A DNA stretch of 41,141 nt from Actinomadura kijaniata NBRC 14229 (GTDB lineage Bacteria; Actinomycetota; Actinomycetes; Streptosporangiales; Streptosporangiaceae). Position numbers and translations under genes: made by a program. The notes under the pieces are model-generated. The model searched no databases. It was not told where the DNA came from and saw only the letters and a list, made by a program, of their open reading frames with translations. Below, piece by piece: positions 24,633 to 33,368 of this stretch; positions within the stretch are counted from its first letter, which is position 1, and each line of letters opens with the position of its first letter. The stretch lies in contig NZ_BCQR01000112.1 in assembly GCF_001552175.1 (NCBI RefSeq), forward strand, positions 1-41,141, read 5' to 3'.

Positions 24633-26918
24633 CTACCAGGAGAAGCCGGTGGGCGGTTCGCCCCGGTCCTCGCCCTCGCCCTTGTCGCCGTTGCTCAGGA
24701 ACAGCGTCACGATGGCCCCGGACGAGGTCTCGTCCCCGGCGTCCGGCGAGGTCGAGGCCACCGTGCCCTTGGGCTGGTCGGACGGCACCGGCCGCGGCGA
24801 GATCTTGACCGCCAGTCCGGCGCCCTTGAGTTTGGCGGTCGCCGCGCCCGCCGACATGCCCCGCACGTCCGGGACGGCGACGGTGTCGCCGAAGTCCTCG
24901 GCGGAGGTGCTGAAGTTCAGGACGGGCTTGCCCGACAGCGCGCCGCGCATCCCCGACGCCCACATCGACAGCGGCTCGTCCGCGCCGAACGAACCGTAGA
25001 CCTTGTACCGCCACGGGCCGCGGAAGTCCCAGTAGGCGGCGGCGCCGGCCAGGTTCGGGGTGTGCCCGGCGAACACCGCGCAGGTGTGCGCCTCGCACGT
25101 TCCGGTCTTGCCGGCCTGCGGGCGGCCGAGGCTGCCGCCTCCCTTGGCGGTGCCCTTGGTGAACACGCCGCGCAGGATCTCGTTGGTCTTGTCGGCGACG
25201 GCCTGGTCGACGACCTGCTGGCAGTCGGGCTTGGGCAGCTTCAGCTTGCGGCCCGCCGCGTCGGTGACGTCGGTGACGGAGACCGGCGCGCAGTACTTGC
25301 CGCGCGCGGCGATCCCGGCGTAGGCGGCGGCCAGGTGCACCATGTCGATGTCGTTCACGCCGAGGACCTGGGCGGGGTACTCCTGGAGCGGCGCGCCGTT
25401 GGCCTGCTTCATGCCGAACTTCCGCGCCATCTTGACCGCGTTGCACAGGCCGACGCGCTTCTCGAGCTGGGCGTAGAAGGTGTTGACCGACATCCAGGTG
25501 CCGGTCTTGAGGTTGTACGGCCCGGTCTCGGCGGGGTCGGAGTTGCGCGGGCTCCAGACGCCCTGGACCCTGCCCTTGCAGTCGGTCATGCCGGACACCG
25601 TGGTCTGGCTGCCCGTGGTGATCGACGAGCTGACGGGGATGCCCTGGTCGAGCGCCGCCAGCAGCGTGAACACCTTGAACGTCGATCCGGCCGACACGCC
25701 GCTGCCGCCGCCGTGCTGGGAGTCGGCGGCCAGGTTGATGGTCGTGCGGGTCTTGCTGGAGGCGCCGAACTTCTTGCTCTGCCCGACCGCCCGCACGTAC
25801 CCGGTGCCGGGCTCGACCATCGCCATCGCGCCGACCTTGTTGTCGGCGGGGGAGACGACGTTGCGCACCGCGCTGTCCAGGGACCGCTGCGCCTGCATGT
25901 CGAGGGTGGTGCGGATGACGTAGCCGCCGCGGTTCAGCTTGTTGACGACCCCCTGCTGCTCCTTCGGCTTCATCTGCCAGTACTTGCCGTCCGACAGGAT
26001 GTTGAGCATGTCGTACTTGACGTACTCGCAGAAGAACGGGGCCTTGCTCTGCTCGCAGCCGCCGACCGGGTCGGTGCGGTTCAGCCGGATCGGCTTGGCG
26101 GCGGCGGCGTCGGCCTGCTGCTTGGTGATGTGCCCGAGCTGCGCCATCCGGTAGAGAACGGTGTCGCGGCGCTTGCGCGCGTCGTTCGGGTTGCGGATGG
26201 GGTCGAAGGCGGTCGGGTTCTGGGTGATGCCCGCCAGCAGCGCCGCCTCCTCCAGCTTGAGCCTGGCGGCGGGCTTGCTGAAGTAGCGCTTGGCGGCGGC
26301 CTGGACGCCGTAGGCGCCGGCGCCGAAGTAGGCGATGTTCAGGTAGCCCTCAAGGATCTTGTCCTTGCTCATCCGCTGCTCCACGTCGAGGGCGTAGCGC
26401 AGCTCGCGCAGCTTGCGGCCGACGGTGGGGGCGGTGGCCTGCTGGTACTCCTCCTGCGTGCGGGCGCTGTCCACCAGCAGGTTCTTGACGTACTGCTGGG
26501 TGAGCGTCGAGCCGCCCTGGGTCTGCTCGGAGTTGGCGTTGGTCGCCATCGCCCGGATCGTGCCCTTCAGGTCCAGCGCGCCGTGCTGGTAGAACCGCGA
26601 GTCCTCGATGTCGACGATCGCCTGCCGCATGATGGGCGCGACCTGGTCGAGCCGGACCGACTCGCGGAACTTGTCGAAGAACCGGGCGATCTCCCGGCCC
26701 GAGGCGTCGTAGACGACGGTCTTCTCCGATGGCCGGTCGGTCTTGAGCCGGCTGTCCATCTGCTGGAAGTTGTTGGAGGCGTCCCGCGCGGTGAGTCCGG
26801 CGCTGCCCACCGCCGGCAGCGCGACGAACGCCAGCAGGACGCCCGCGACCGTCGCCGCGCACAGGAGTCTCAGCAGAGTGGAGAAGGGGTTGCCCCGACC
26901 TTCGTTCGCATCGTGCAC
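24633..26918 (-). CDS. ponA: Class A penicillin-binding protein with PASTA domain
   Basis: A 761-residue bifunctional peptidoglycan synthase. After a short cytoplasmic tail and one membrane helix (about 13-38) comes the glycosyltransferase domain (EDSRFYQHGALDLKG, GGSTLTQQYVKNLL). The transpeptidase domain has SxxK in SAGSTFKVFT, SxN in MSVNTFYAQL and KTGT in QAGKTGTCEAH. A single PASTA domain follows (about 685-750, VPDVRGMSAGAATAKLKGAGL), then a short acidic tail. This matches mycobacterial PonA2, including position beside whiB4 and the phosphoesterase. It polymerises and cross-links cell wall outside the membrane. GTG 26916-26918 is taken as the start; the ribosome site is weak. Confidence 0.92.
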   Translation of the reverse strand: MHDANEGRGNPFSTLLRLLCAATVAGVLLAFVALPAVGSAGLTARDASNNFQQMDSRLKTDRPSEKTVVYDASGREIARFFDKFRESVRLDQVAPIMRQAIVDIEDSRFYQHGALDLKGTIRAMATNANSEQTQGGSTLTQQYVKNLLVDSARTQEEYQQATAPTVGRKLRELRYALDVEQRMSKDKILEGYLNIAYFGAGAYGVQAAAKRYFSKPAARLKLEEAALLAGITQNPTAFDPIRNPNDARKRRDTVLYRMAQLGHITKQQADAAAAKPIRLNRTDPVGGCEQSKAPFFCEYVKYDMLNILSDGKYWQMKPKEQQGVVNKLNRGGYVIRTTLDMQAQRSLDSAVRNVVSPADNKVGAMAMVEPGTGYVRAVGQSKKFGASSKTRTTINLAADSQHGGGSGVSAGSTFKVFTLLAALDQGIPVSSSITTGSQTTVSGMTDCKGRVQGVWSPRNSDPAETGPYNLKTGTWMSVNTFYAQLEKRVGLCNAVKMARKFGMKQANGAPLQEYPAQVLGVNDIDMVHLAAAYAGIAARGKYCAPVSVTDVTDAAGRKLKLPKPDCQQVVDQAVADKTNEILRGVFTKGTAKGGGSLGRPQAGKTGTCEAHTCAVFAGHTPNLAGAAAYWDFRGPWRYKVYGSFGADEPLSMWASGMRGALSGKPVLNFSTSAEDFGDTVAVPDVRGMSAGAATAKLKGAGLAVKISPRPVPSDQPKGTVASTSPDAGDETSSGAIVTLFLSNGDKGEGEDRGEPPTGFSW

Positions 26919-27075
26919 GCGACAAGAGTACGCGGGACGACCAGTGCATACGGGACGGGTCGCCCGTCCCGGCGCGGCGTTTGCCCCCGACGGAGCGATC
27001 TTTCACCTGGTCACGGATGACAACCCGGCGCCGTGTCCGGGCGTCAAGAAGAGGTAACTAGTCCGTTCCGGCGGT

Positions 27076-27110
27076 ATGGCCCTGGTGGGCCATATCGAGA
27101 ATGGGCCCAT
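27076..27110. promoter_or_regulatory. Two related palindromes in the ponA-wblA divergent region
   Basis: ATGGCCC-TGGT-GGGCCAT (27076-27093) and ATGGGCCCAT (27101-27110) lie 7 bp apart in the 320-bp region between ponA and wblA. The rest of 26919-27238 contains no gene. Such paired dyads could be an operator for a dimeric regulator of either gene; the protein is unknown. Confidence 0.35.
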
Positions 27111-27238
27111 CGGGGACTGTTGATTCTCCCCTCGCTTCCGTAAGTTCTTCCCCACGGCTTTCGTTTGGCGGCCTGACGTCCGCGCCCGTCTGGCCATGGA
27201 GCGCAAATCGACACAGACCCTAGGGGAGTGGGGCCAAG

Positions 27239-27550
27239 ATGTGGATCACGGATTGGACCGCCCGCGCCGCCTGCCGTAACGCGGATCCAGACGCCCTGTT
27301 CGTGCAGGGAGCGGCGCAGAACCGAGCCAAGCTCATCTGCCGCGGCTGCCCGGTGCGCACCGAGTGTCTCGCCGACGCCCTGGACAACCGCATCGAGTTC
27401 GGGGTGTGGGGCGGGATGACCGAGCGGGAGCGTCGCGCCCTGCTGCGGCGGCGTCCGGACGTGCGGTCGTGGCGCGATCTGCTGGAGACCGCGAAGGAAG
27501 AGTACGAGCGGTCGGCGGATGACAACGAGGAAGAGCTCGTCGCGAGCTGA
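27239..27550 (+). CDS. wblA: WhiB-family iron-sulfur regulator, WblA/WhiB4 type
   Basis: A 103-residue WhiB-like protein. Four cysteines (C12, C34, C37, C43) hold a [4Fe-4S] cluster, followed by the family turn GVWGG (55-59) and a basic DNA-binding segment MTERERRALLRRRP. The stretch DPDALFVQGAAQNRAK and the neighbourhood (ponA on one side, the two ArsA-like ATPases on the other) match Streptomyces WblA and Mycobacterium WhiB4. The family role is redox/NO-responsive control of development, antibiotic genes or oxidative stress. The ATG follows GGGGAG at 10 nt. The acidic tail (DDNEEELVAS) is specific to this protein. Confidence 0.9.
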   Translation: MWITDWTARAACRNADPDALFVQGAAQNRAKLICRGCPVRTECLADALDNRIEFGVWGGMTERERRALLRRRPDVRSWRDLLETAKEEYERSADDNEEELVAS

Positions 27551-27560
27551 CGAGGGGGGA

Positions 27561-27660
27561 GTCCGGCGGAACACGTTCCCGTGATTCCCGGGCCCGCCGG
27601 ACACGAGGACCACGACAACGGCCATGGACGTGCGCTCACCGCGCCGCGTCCGTGGCCGTT
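27561..27660 (+). terminator. Two hairpins after wblA
   Basis: GTCCGGCGG (27561-27569) pairs with CCGCCGGAC (27594-27602). AACGGCCATGGACG (27617-27630) pairs with CGTCCGTGGCCGTT (27647-27660) over 14 positions with one G-U. The second is the stronger terminator candidate. The rest of the 27551-27767 gap holds nothing recognisable. Confidence 0.55.
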
Positions 27661-27767
27661 GCGCATTGTGTCCCCGCTTTTCGGACCGCGTCTATTTCTG
27701 ATTCATTCAAGACCGTTTGTGGCGCCGTCCGCATCCGGCCACGACAGTTCCGTTTAACGCCAGGTGA

Positions 27768-28106
27768 TCACGCCGACGCCACCACGGAGGCGAACACCAT
27801 GGCCTGGAGTGTCGCCTGAGCCGTGACGAGCACCGGCCGCACCACGGCGGCGGTCCGCACGCGGCGCGGCAGCGCCACCGCGACGATTCCGGCCGCGGCG
27901 CTGCCCCAGAACGCCCACCACGCGACCGGCAGCCAGGTGTCGGCCGCGGGGTCGCAGGTCTCGCCGTAGGTGAGGCAACGGCCGAACGTCTCGGTGCTCA
28001 GCACATGGATCCAGGCCAGCGCCGTCACGGGCAGCAGCGTGACGAGCCCGACGACGGCGCCCACGCGCCAGGGGTCCCGCCGTGTCCGGGTGGAGTTCGT
28101 GCTCAT
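27768..28106 (-). CDS. Small integral membrane protein of unknown function
   Basis: A 112-residue protein with three predicted membrane helices (about 15-37, 60-80, 89-110). A loop between the first two contains C44 and C51, which could pair outside the membrane. The N-terminus MSTNSTRTRRDPWR is positively charged, consistent with a cytoplasmic start. The ATG at 28104-28106 is preferred to an upstream in-frame ATG with a Pro/Arg-rich extension. It lies between wblA and the ATPase pair but is not part of the mycobacterial arrangement. No family recognised. Confidence 0.65.
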   Translation of the reverse strand: MSTNSTRTRRDPWRVGAVVGLVTLLPVTALAWIHVLSTETFGRCLTYGETCDPAADTWLPVAWWAFWGSAAAGIVAVALPRRVRTAAVVRPVLVTAQATLQAMVFASVVASA

Positions 28107-28262
28107 ACCTCCACCCAACCGCCGGGACGGGGTGGGGCGCATCCGTGGAAGTACTCAGATGGAGATCCCGGATACTCAGACCCGCGCCCTGCGGGCCGTC
28201 CCACCCGACCTGCCGGGACGGCGACGGCGCGCCCCGCGCGGGGCGCGCCGTCGCGGAGGAGG

Positions 28263-29408
28263 TCAGGCGGCCGGGGCGGACTTCCCGTTCGACAGGTCCT
28301 CGCCGACCTGCCGCAGGCCGTCGAGGTCGTGGACGTCCTCGGCCTGGGCGGGGACGGCGGTGACCGGAACGGCCGGGTGCGTGGAGCTGAAGTGCTCGCG
28401 CAGCCGTCCCTCCCGCGCCGCCAGCTGCATCCGGTCGGTGTGCAGCCGCAGCAGCTTGGCGGTGAGTTCGTGCTCCCCGCGCTCCTCCAGCGTCTCGGCG
28501 GCGGCCTGGGCGCGCGCGGCCGACAGGCAGTCGTCGCACTCGTGGACGCGGTTGACGATCAGTCCGGCGAGCGGCATGCGCTCCTCGGCGAGGCGTTCCA
28601 CGAAGTAGGACGCCTCGCGCAGCGCGTCCGGCTCGGGCGCGGCGACCACCAGGAACGCGGTGCCCGGCGTCTGGAGCAGCCGGAACGTCTTCTCCGCCCG
28701 CTCCCGGAACCCGCCGAACATCGTGTCGAACGCCGCCACGAACGTCTGCACGTCCCGCAGCAGCTGCACGCCCAGCACCTTGTTGATCACGCCGGTGAAC
28801 ATCCCGAACCCGGCGCTGATCACCTTCACGCCGAGCCGCCCGCCGCTCTTGGCCGGGGCCGCCAGGATCCGCATGAAGCGGCCGTCCAGGAAGCGCCCCA
28901 TCCGCTCGGGCGCGTCGAGGAAGTCCAGCGCGTTCCGCGACGGCGGCGTGTCCACGATGATCAGGTCCCACGCGCCGGACCGGTGCAGCTGCCCCAGCTT
29001 CTCCATCGCCATGTACTCCTGCGTGCCCGACAGGGACGACGACAGCGACTGGTAGAAGGGGTTGGCGAGGATCTGCCGGGCCCGGTCGGGGTCGGCGTGC
29101 GCCTCGACGATCTCGTCGAAGGTGCGCTTCATGTCGAGCATCATGGCGTGCAGCTCGCCGTCGCCGTCGACCTCGATCCGGCGCGGGTTGTTGTCGAGCT
29201 CCGACAGGCCCATCGACTGCGCGAGCCGCCGCGCCGGGTCCACGGTGAGCACCACCACGTCGCGGCCGCGTTCGGCGGCCCGCACGCCCAGCGCGGCGGC
29301 CGTGGTGGTCTTGCCGACGCCGCCGGACCCGCAGCACACGATGATCTTGGTGCGGGGGTCGTCGATCAGCGCGTCCACGTCCAGGGCGGGCGCGTTCCTC
29401 CCGGTCAT
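28263..29408 (-). CDS. ArsA/Get3-like ATPase, second of a pair
   Basis: A 381-residue SIMIBI-class ATPase with the deviant P-loop CGSGGVGKTTTAAALG (about 26-40), the switch segment LTVDPARRLAQSMG, and IIVDTPPSRNALDFLD as the Walker B/switch II region. CDDCLSAARAQ resembles the CxxC region of Get3 proteins. Start ATG 29406-29408 overlaps the stop of the partner gene by one base (TGATG), so the pair is translationally coupled and likely forms a heteromer. It corresponds by position to one of Rv3679/Rv3680 in M. tuberculosis, for which a Get3-like role and protection against glycerol- and NO-related stress have been reported. No arsenic genes are nearby, so arsenite transport is unlikely. Confidence 0.85.
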   Translation of the reverse strand: MTGRNAPALDVDALIDDPRTKIIVCCGSGGVGKTTTAAALGVRAAERGRDVVVLTVDPARRLAQSMGLSELDNNPRRIEVDGDGELHAMMLDMKRTFDEIVEAHADPDRARQILANPFYQSLSSSLSGTQEYMAMEKLGQLHRSGAWDLIIVDTPPSRNALDFLDAPERMGRFLDGRFMRILAAPAKSGGRLGVKVISAGFGMFTGVINKVLGVQLLRDVQTFVAAFDTMFGGFRERAEKTFRLLQTPGTAFLVVAAPEPDALREASYFVERLAEERMPLAGLIVNRVHECDDCLSAARAQAAAETLEERGEHELTAKLLRLHTDRMQLAAREGRLREHFSSTHPAVPVTAVPAQAEDVHDLDGLRQVGEDLSNGKSAPAA

Positions 29409-30415
29409 CAAGCGGCTCCCTGTTCCCGAAGTGCCTGCGCCAGGTCGTACAGCCCGGCCAGATCCACGCCGTCCGACAGCAGCGGCAGCGTGTAGCGCGG
29501 CTGCTCGATCCGTTCCAGGCGTTCCTTCTCCCGCCGTTGCAGCGCCGTGCGGCGGGCGTGCGCGACGGCCTCGGCGGCGAGGACGGCGGCGACGCGCTCG
29601 GCGTCGTCCTCCAGCCCGGCGGACTTCACGCCCCGGACGATCTCGTCCAGGTCCAGGCGCTCCTCGGCCGCGGCGGCCAGCTCGTCCTCGGCCAGCAGCG
29701 GCGGGTGCTCCATGTTGACGAACACGCCGCCGACCGGCAGGCCGACCTCGTGGAGCTCGGTGATGCCGTCCATGGTCTCCTGGACCGGCATCTCCTCCAG
29801 CAGCGTCACGAAGTGGACGGCCGTCTCGGGGCTGCGCACGACGCGCATCACGGTGTCGGCGTGGTTGCGGACCGGGCCGACCTTGGCCAGGCCGGAGACC
29901 TCGTCGTTGACGTTGAGGAACTTGGTGATCCGGCCGGTCGGCGGGGCGTCCATGACGACCGCGTCGTAGACGAACGCGCCGTTCTTCTCCTTGCGGCGGA
30001 CGGCCTCGCTGGTCTTGCCGGTGAGGATCACGTCGCGCAGGCCGGGCGCGATGGTGGTGACGAAGTCGACCACGCCGAGCTTCGTCATCGCCTTCCCGGC
30101 GCGCTTGAGGTTGTAGAACATCTCGAGGTACTCGATGAGCGCCTCTTCGGTGTCGATGGCGAGCGCGTACACCTCGCCGCCGTCCGGCGCGACGGCGACC
30201 CTGCGCTCTTCGTAGGGCAGCGGCGGGACGTCGAAGAGCTGGGCGATGCCCTGCCTTCCCTCGACCTCGACCAGCAGCACCCTGCGCCCGCCGGCGGCCA
30301 GCGCCAGGGCGAGTGCGGCCGCGACGGTCGTCTTCCCGGTACCGCCTTTACCGGTGACCACATGGAGGCGTACGCCGTCCCAGTCGGTGTCTTTCGCGCT
30401 CACCTGATCGACCAT
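29408..30415 (-). CDS. ArsA/Get3-like ATPase, first of a pair
   Basis: A 335-residue ATPase with P-loop VTGKGGTGKTTVAAALALA (about 20-38), VEVEGRQGIAQLF and VVMDAPPTGRITKFL. It lacks the CxxC of its partner, so the two are not interchangeable. The pair order, coupling and neighbours wblA and ponA are conserved with mycobacteria. The likely role is ATP-driven handling of hydrophobic clients or an undefined stress function. The ATG is clear; the upstream 200-bp gap to the divergent slipin has no other gene. Confidence is high for family, low for function. Confidence 0.85.
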   Translation of the reverse strand: MVDQVSAKDTDWDGVRLHVVTGKGGTGKTTVAAALALALAAGGRRVLLVEVEGRQGIAQLFDVPPLPYEERRVAVAPDGGEVYALAIDTEEALIEYLEMFYNLKRAGKAMTKLGVVDFVTTIAPGLRDVILTGKTSEAVRRKEKNGAFVYDAVVMDAPPTGRITKFLNVNDEVSGLAKVGPVRNHADTVMRVVRSPETAVHFVTLLEEMPVQETMDGITELHEVGLPVGGVFVNMEHPPLLAEDELAAAAEERLDLDEIVRGVKSAGLEDDAERVAAVLAAEAVAHARRTALQRREKERLERIEQPRYTLPLLSDGVDLAGLYDLAQALREQGAA

Positions 30416-30617
30416 ATCGTTCGCTCGGCAAGGACTTCAGAGGGTGCCCGGCCCCATGCAAGTGATTCCTGACACGATGCCCTCCGCGCCGCGGATCCCC
30501 TGCCCGGACCATTGCTGACGCCGTGCCCACAGGGTTGGCTGGGAAACGTGGAACGGGGGCCCGGTTGGGGACGTCCCATCACCAGGGTCCACCGCTGGAA
30601 CGGGGAAGGGTCCGGCC

Positions 30618-31604
30618 ATGGAAATAGTTCTCTTCATCCTTCTGATCGGCCTGGTGTTCTTCGCGCTCGCGGGGGCGGCGTCGTCGATCAAGGTCGTGCA
30701 GCAGTACGAGCGCGGCATCGTGTTCCGCTTCGGCCAGGTGCGGCGCGGTGACCAGCTGCGGCCGGGCGCGGTGCGCGAACCCGGGCTGACGGCGATCATT
30801 CCGTTCGTCGAACGGATGCAGAAGGTCAACCAGCAGGTCATCACGATGAACGTGCCCGCGCAGGAGGGCATCACCCAGGACAACGTGTCGGTGCGCGTCG
30901 ACGCCGTCGTCTACTTCCGGGTGATCGACCCGGTGAAGGCGATCGTCAACGTGCAGAACTACGGGGTGGCGGTCTCCCAGATCGGGCAGACCTCGCTGCG
31001 TTCGGTCATCGGCCAGACCGACATGCAGGAGCTCCTCGGCGAGCGCAAGAAGATCAACGACCGGCTGCGGACGATCATGGACGAGATCACCGACGCGCCG
31101 TGGGGCATCCGGATCGAGCGCGTCGAGATCAAGGACGTGTCGCTGCCGGAGGGCATGAAGCGCTCGATGGCGCGGCAGGCCGAGGCCGAGCGGGAGCGCC
31201 GCGCCCGCATCATCACCGCCGACGGCGAGTTCCAGGCGTCCAAGCGGCTGGCCGCCGCCGCCGAGATCATGTCGCAGGACCCGGCGGCGCTCCAGCTCCG
31301 CCTGCTCCAGACGGTCGTCGAGGTCTCGGCGGAGAAGAACAGCACGCTCGTCATGCCGCTGCCGGTCGAGCTGCTGCGCTTCTTCGACAAGATGGGCGGC
31401 GGCCCGGTCTCCACCGGCGAGCGGAAGGAGGAGAAGCCGGGCCTGGCCGAACGCCTCGCCAAGGCCGAGGAGGAGCTGGCCAGGGCCGCCGAGAAGCCCA
31501 CCGCGCTCGACCCGGCCTCCGACGTCCCGCCGGTGATCGGCCTGGAGGAGCCCGCCCGGGCGCCCGAGATCAGCGCACCTCAGCGGGAGGGCGACGAACG
31601 CTGA
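30618..31604 (+). CDS. Slipin / SPFH (band 7) membrane protein
   Basis: A 328-residue protein with an N-terminal membrane helix (1-22) and an SPFH domain (about 24-190: VVQQYERGIVFRFGQVRR, VPAQEGITQDNVSVRVDAVVYFRV, RSVIGQTDMQELLGERKKIN). A coiled-coil segment rich in Ala/Glu/Arg (ARQAEAERERRARI) follows, then VMPLPVELLRFF and a charged Pro/Glu-rich tail. Slipins form large membrane-bound cages or microdomains that organise other membrane proteins. The ATG has GGGAAGG about 8 nt upstream. A NfeD-type partner, common for slipins, is not present nearby. It is divergent from the ATPase pair and overlaps the convergent MFS gene by 35 bp. Confidence 0.9.
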   Translation: MEIVLFILLIGLVFFALAGAASSIKVVQQYERGIVFRFGQVRRGDQLRPGAVREPGLTAIIPFVERMQKVNQQVITMNVPAQEGITQDNVSVRVDAVVYFRVIDPVKAIVNVQNYGVAVSQIGQTSLRSVIGQTDMQELLGERKKINDRLRTIMDEITDAPWGIRIERVEIKDVSLPEGMKRSMARQAEAERERRARIITADGEFQASKRLAAAAEIMSQDPAALQLRLLQTVVEVSAEKNSTLVMPLPVELLRFFDKMGGGPVSTGERKEEKPGLAERLAKAEEELARAAEKPTALDPASDVPPVIGLEEPARAPEISAPQREGDER

Positions 31605-32769
31605 GCGCGCGCACCCCCGGCACCGCGGCGGTCGCCAGGCAGGCCGCCGCGACCAGGACCGCCGCGACCGTCAACGGCACGCCCGGCCCCCACCGCGACG
31701 CCGCCCACGGGGCCAGCGAGTACCCGAGCGGCGCGGCGGCCAGCGACAGCAGCCAGTCGTAGGAGGTGACCCGGGCCAGCACCGGCCCGGGGATCGCCTC
31801 CTGGACGGCGGTCTCCCACAGCGGGTTCAGCACGCCGAGCCCGGTCATCGCGACCGCGTAGGAGGCGATCACCAGCGGCGCGGGCAGGGCGAGCGCGAGC
31901 AGCAGCATCGGCAGTGCCAGCGTCGCCAGCCCCAGGTTCGACACCAGCACCGGCCGCCGCGGGCGGACCCTCGCCGCGACCAGCGACCCGAGCACCAGCC
32001 CGACGGCGCCCGCCTGGACGGTGAGGATCCAGACCTTCTCGCCGCCGAGCCGGTCCACGGCGATCTTCGGGCCGAGCGTCAGCAGGACGGCGGCGGCCCC
32101 GTTCCACACCGAGTGCGCGACCAGGCTGGACCAGTACCAGTCCCGGGACCGCACCTCCCGCCAGCCCGTCACCAGGTCGGCGCGCAGCGACCGGCGCGGC
32201 GCGGGCACGCGCCGCACCCGCAGCAGGGCCAGCAGGGCGGCGCTCCCGGCGAACGCCGCGGCGTCCAGCGCGAACGTCCAGCCCGGTCCCACGGTGAGCA
32301 CGAGCGTTCCGGCGAGGGCGGGCCCGGCGAGCTGGGCGGTCCCCCGGGCCGCGCCGAGCAGCGAGTTGGCGCGCTGCCGCCGTTCGGCGGGGACGGTCCC
32401 GGCGACCAGCGGCGACACGGTCGGCATGGCGAACGCCGAGGCGGCCCCGCCGATGGCCTGCGCGATGGCCAGATGCCACAGCCGGGGCTGCCCGCCGAGC
32501 AGCTCCACGGCCGCGAACGCCTGCGCCCCCGCGGCGACCAGGTCGGCCGCGACGGCGACGCGCCGGGCCGCGAACCGGTCGGCCAGCACGCCGCCGACGG
32601 GCAGCAGCATCAGCCGGGGCACCATCGCGCAGGCCAGTACCAGCGCCAGCGCGCCGGAGGACCCGGTGGCGCGCAGCACGGCCAGCGCGAGCGCGGTGGG
32701 CACCGCGGCCTCACCGACCATGACCAGCACCCGGGCGGTGAACAGCAGACGGAAGTCGAGGGGTCGCAT
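31570..32769 (-). CDS. MFS efflux transporter
   Basis: A 399-residue protein of about 12 membrane helices. MFS-type loop sequences are present: GGVLADRFAARRVAVAADL after helix 2 (motif A) and a related stretch GSLVAARVRPRRPVLVSN in the second half. It resembles DHA-type drug/macrolide exporters (MefA-like branch), which expel small hydrophobic compounds using the proton gradient. The ATG at 32767-32769 begins MRPLDFRLLFTARV; a TTG 36 bp upstream would run into the operator. It is divergent from a MarR-type repressor with shared operator repeats, so drug-inducible control is likely. Confidence 0.85.
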   Translation of the reverse strand: MRPLDFRLLFTARVLVMVGEAAVPTALALAVLRATGSSGALALVLACAMVPRLMLLPVGGVLADRFAARRVAVAADLVAAGAQAFAAVELLGGQPRLWHLAIAQAIGGAASAFAMPTVSPLVAGTVPAERRQRANSLLGAARGTAQLAGPALAGTLVLTVGPGWTFALDAAAFAGSAALLALLRVRRVPAPRRSLRADLVTGWREVRSRDWYWSSLVAHSVWNGAAAVLLTLGPKIAVDRLGGEKVWILTVQAGAVGLVLGSLVAARVRPRRPVLVSNLGLATLALPMLLLALALPAPLVIASYAVAMTGLGVLNPLWETAVQEAIPGPVLARVTSYDWLLSLAAAPLGYSLAPWAASRWGPGVPLTVAAVLVAAACLATAAVPGVRALSVRRPPAEVR

Positions 32770-32786
32770 CCCCGCAAGGTAGTTCT

Positions 32787-32815
32787 TCAACGAACTATTC
32801 GTCAACGAAATATTC
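32787..32815. promoter_or_regulatory. Direct-repeat operator between the MFS and MarR genes
   Basis: TCAACGAACTATTC (32787-32800) and TCAACGAAATATTC (32802-32815) differ at one base and lie 15 bp apart. An inverted repeat TAGTTC/GAACTA overlaps the first. The segment is AT-rich against a GC-rich background and covers the predicted -35 region of the MarR gene, so MarR autorepression is likely. Confidence 0.55.
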
Positions 32816-32825
32816 TCTGGCGAAG

Positions 32826-32831
32826 TAGGAT
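32826..32831 (+). promoter_or_regulatory. -10 element of a predicted leaderless MarR promoter
   Basis: TAGGAT ends 6 nt before the MarR ATG, with TCAACG at 32802-32807 as a weak -35 at 18-nt spacing inside the operator repeats. Confidence 0.45.
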
Positions 32832-32837
32832 GCGGTC

Positions 32838-33329
32838 ATGGAACCGCGCGACCGGGTGGACGACCATGTGGACCGCTGGCTGCCCGTCCTGCCCGACCTG
32901 GATCCCGACGTCGAGGGCGCGGTCACGCGCATGCAGTACCTGACGGCCCATCTGCGCCGCACGAAGGAGAGGACGCTCCAGGGGCTCGCGGTGCCGCCGC
33001 ACGAGTTCGAGACGCTGCACGCGCTGGCGGGGCGGGGGGGCCGGGCGACCCCGTCCCAGCTGGCGTCCGACCTGGGGATGCCCGCGAACTCGGTGACCGG
33101 CCGCCTGGACGCCCTGTCCCGCCGCGACCACATCCGCCGCACCCCCTCCCCGGCGGACCGCCGTCGCGTGGACGTGGAGCTCACCGACGCGGGCCGCGAG
33201 ACCTGGCGGAAGGCGATGAACGCCCTGGGCCACGAGGAGGAACGCCTGCTGGGGGCGTTGACGCCCGAGGAACGCCGCCAGCTCTCCGGCCTTCTCCGGC
33301 GGGTCCTCCTCCGCGCCGACGCCACCTGA
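32838..33329 (+). CDS. MarR-family transcriptional regulator
   Basis: A 163-residue winged-helix regulator. The DNA-binding part (about 55-120) reads HEFETLHALAGRGGRATPSQLASDLGMPANSVTGRLDALSRRDHIRRTPSPADRRRVDVELTDAGRE in outline; the wing DRRRVDVELT is the MarR hallmark. Terminal helices for dimerisation flank it. It is divergent from the MFS exporter and presumably represses it and itself until a ligand binds. Only the leaderless promoter, not a ribosome site, precedes the ATG. Confidence 0.9.
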   Translation: MEPRDRVDDHVDRWLPVLPDLDPDVEGAVTRMQYLTAHLRRTKERTLQGLAVPPHEFETLHALAGRGGRATPSQLASDLGMPANSVTGRLDALSRRDHIRRTPSPADRRRVDVELTDAGRETWRKAMNALGHEEERLLGALTPEERRQLSGLLRRVLLRADAT

Positions 33330-33368
33330 GACCGCCGCGGGGCCTTGTGGCGTTCTGAGCCGGGAGGG

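Noticed and set aside
28263..30415. Arsenite efflux ATPase operon
   Set aside because: No arsB, arsR, arsD or arsC nearby, and the pair matches the Get3-like genes of the whiB4 locus by position.
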